Positions 5,907 through 5,917 of a stretch of 5,917 nucleotides of DNA are shown piece by piece; position 1 is the first letter of the stretch; each line of letters opens with the position of its first letter. The translations under genes were made by a program, and so were the position numbers. The stretch spans positions 1 through 5,917 of the forward strand of contig CALNCU010000045.1 in the NCBI GenBank assembly GCA_937875395.1, read 5' to 3'. Under the pieces are notes generated by a model. The model made no database searches. It was not told where the DNA came from and saw only the letters and a program-made list of their open reading frames with translations. This DNA comes from an uncultured Armatimonadota bacterium (GTDB taxonomy: Bacteria > Armatimonadota > UBA5829 > DTJY01).

Positions 5907-5917
5907 ACATGTAGATA

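Noticed and set aside
5805..5917. Plus-strand frame open to the right edge after leuS, as a possible partial gene
   Set aside because: No ATG or ribosome site, Arg-rich low-complexity translation, and the sequence is explained by inverted repeats.

Overview
The window is a piece of a bacterial chromosome with moderate GC. It holds four protein genes arranged as two divergent pairs around a short control region near position 2375. The leucyl-tRNA synthetase is of bacterial type, and the promoters look like sigma-70 promoters with Shine-Dalgarno sites. ATA is the main isoleucine codon even in leuS, which is unusual. I cannot place the organism with confidence. The receiver-ANTAR/HisKA_2 pairing is commonest in Firmicutes-like, actinobacterial and some uncultured lineages, so a Gram-positive-like or candidate phylum is a guess only.

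Left half, minus strand (2234 down to the left edge): a two-component system with the response regulator first (1659-2234, receiver plus ANTAR RNA-binding domain). A soluble sensor histidine kinase follows (1-1583, two GAF domains, HisKA_2 and HATPase_c), cut by the window edge. The order and domain content match EutV/EutW-type systems, in which the phosphorylated regulator prevents transcription termination at paired hairpins in target mRNAs. A perfect 9-bp hairpin separates the two genes.

Centre (2235-2422): no gene. It holds two convincing promoters pointing in opposite directions and overlapping almost completely, TTGACA-17-TACAAT for the regulator operon and TTGTCT-18-TGGTATAAT for the rightward operon. 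A near-perfect inverted repeat covers both -10 boxes. The regulator mRNA would have a leader of about 124 nt with a long-range stem and a 14-bp palindrome.

Right half, plus strand: 2423-3259 encodes a 278-residue multi-spanning membrane protein. It carries the ordered motifs of presenilin/signal-peptide-peptidase-type intramembrane aspartyl proteases: an Asp in a membrane segment (D143), GPGD (D186), then PAL (230-232). It is followed after 19 bp by leuS (3279-5771, complete, 830 residues), so the two are probably co-transcribed. The last 146 bp contain no convincing gene but several inverted repeats built on CTTCGG/CCGAAG.

The main point of interest is the bacterial presenilin-like protease, driven from a promoter that physically overlaps that of an ANTAR antitermination system and placed in one operon with leuS.
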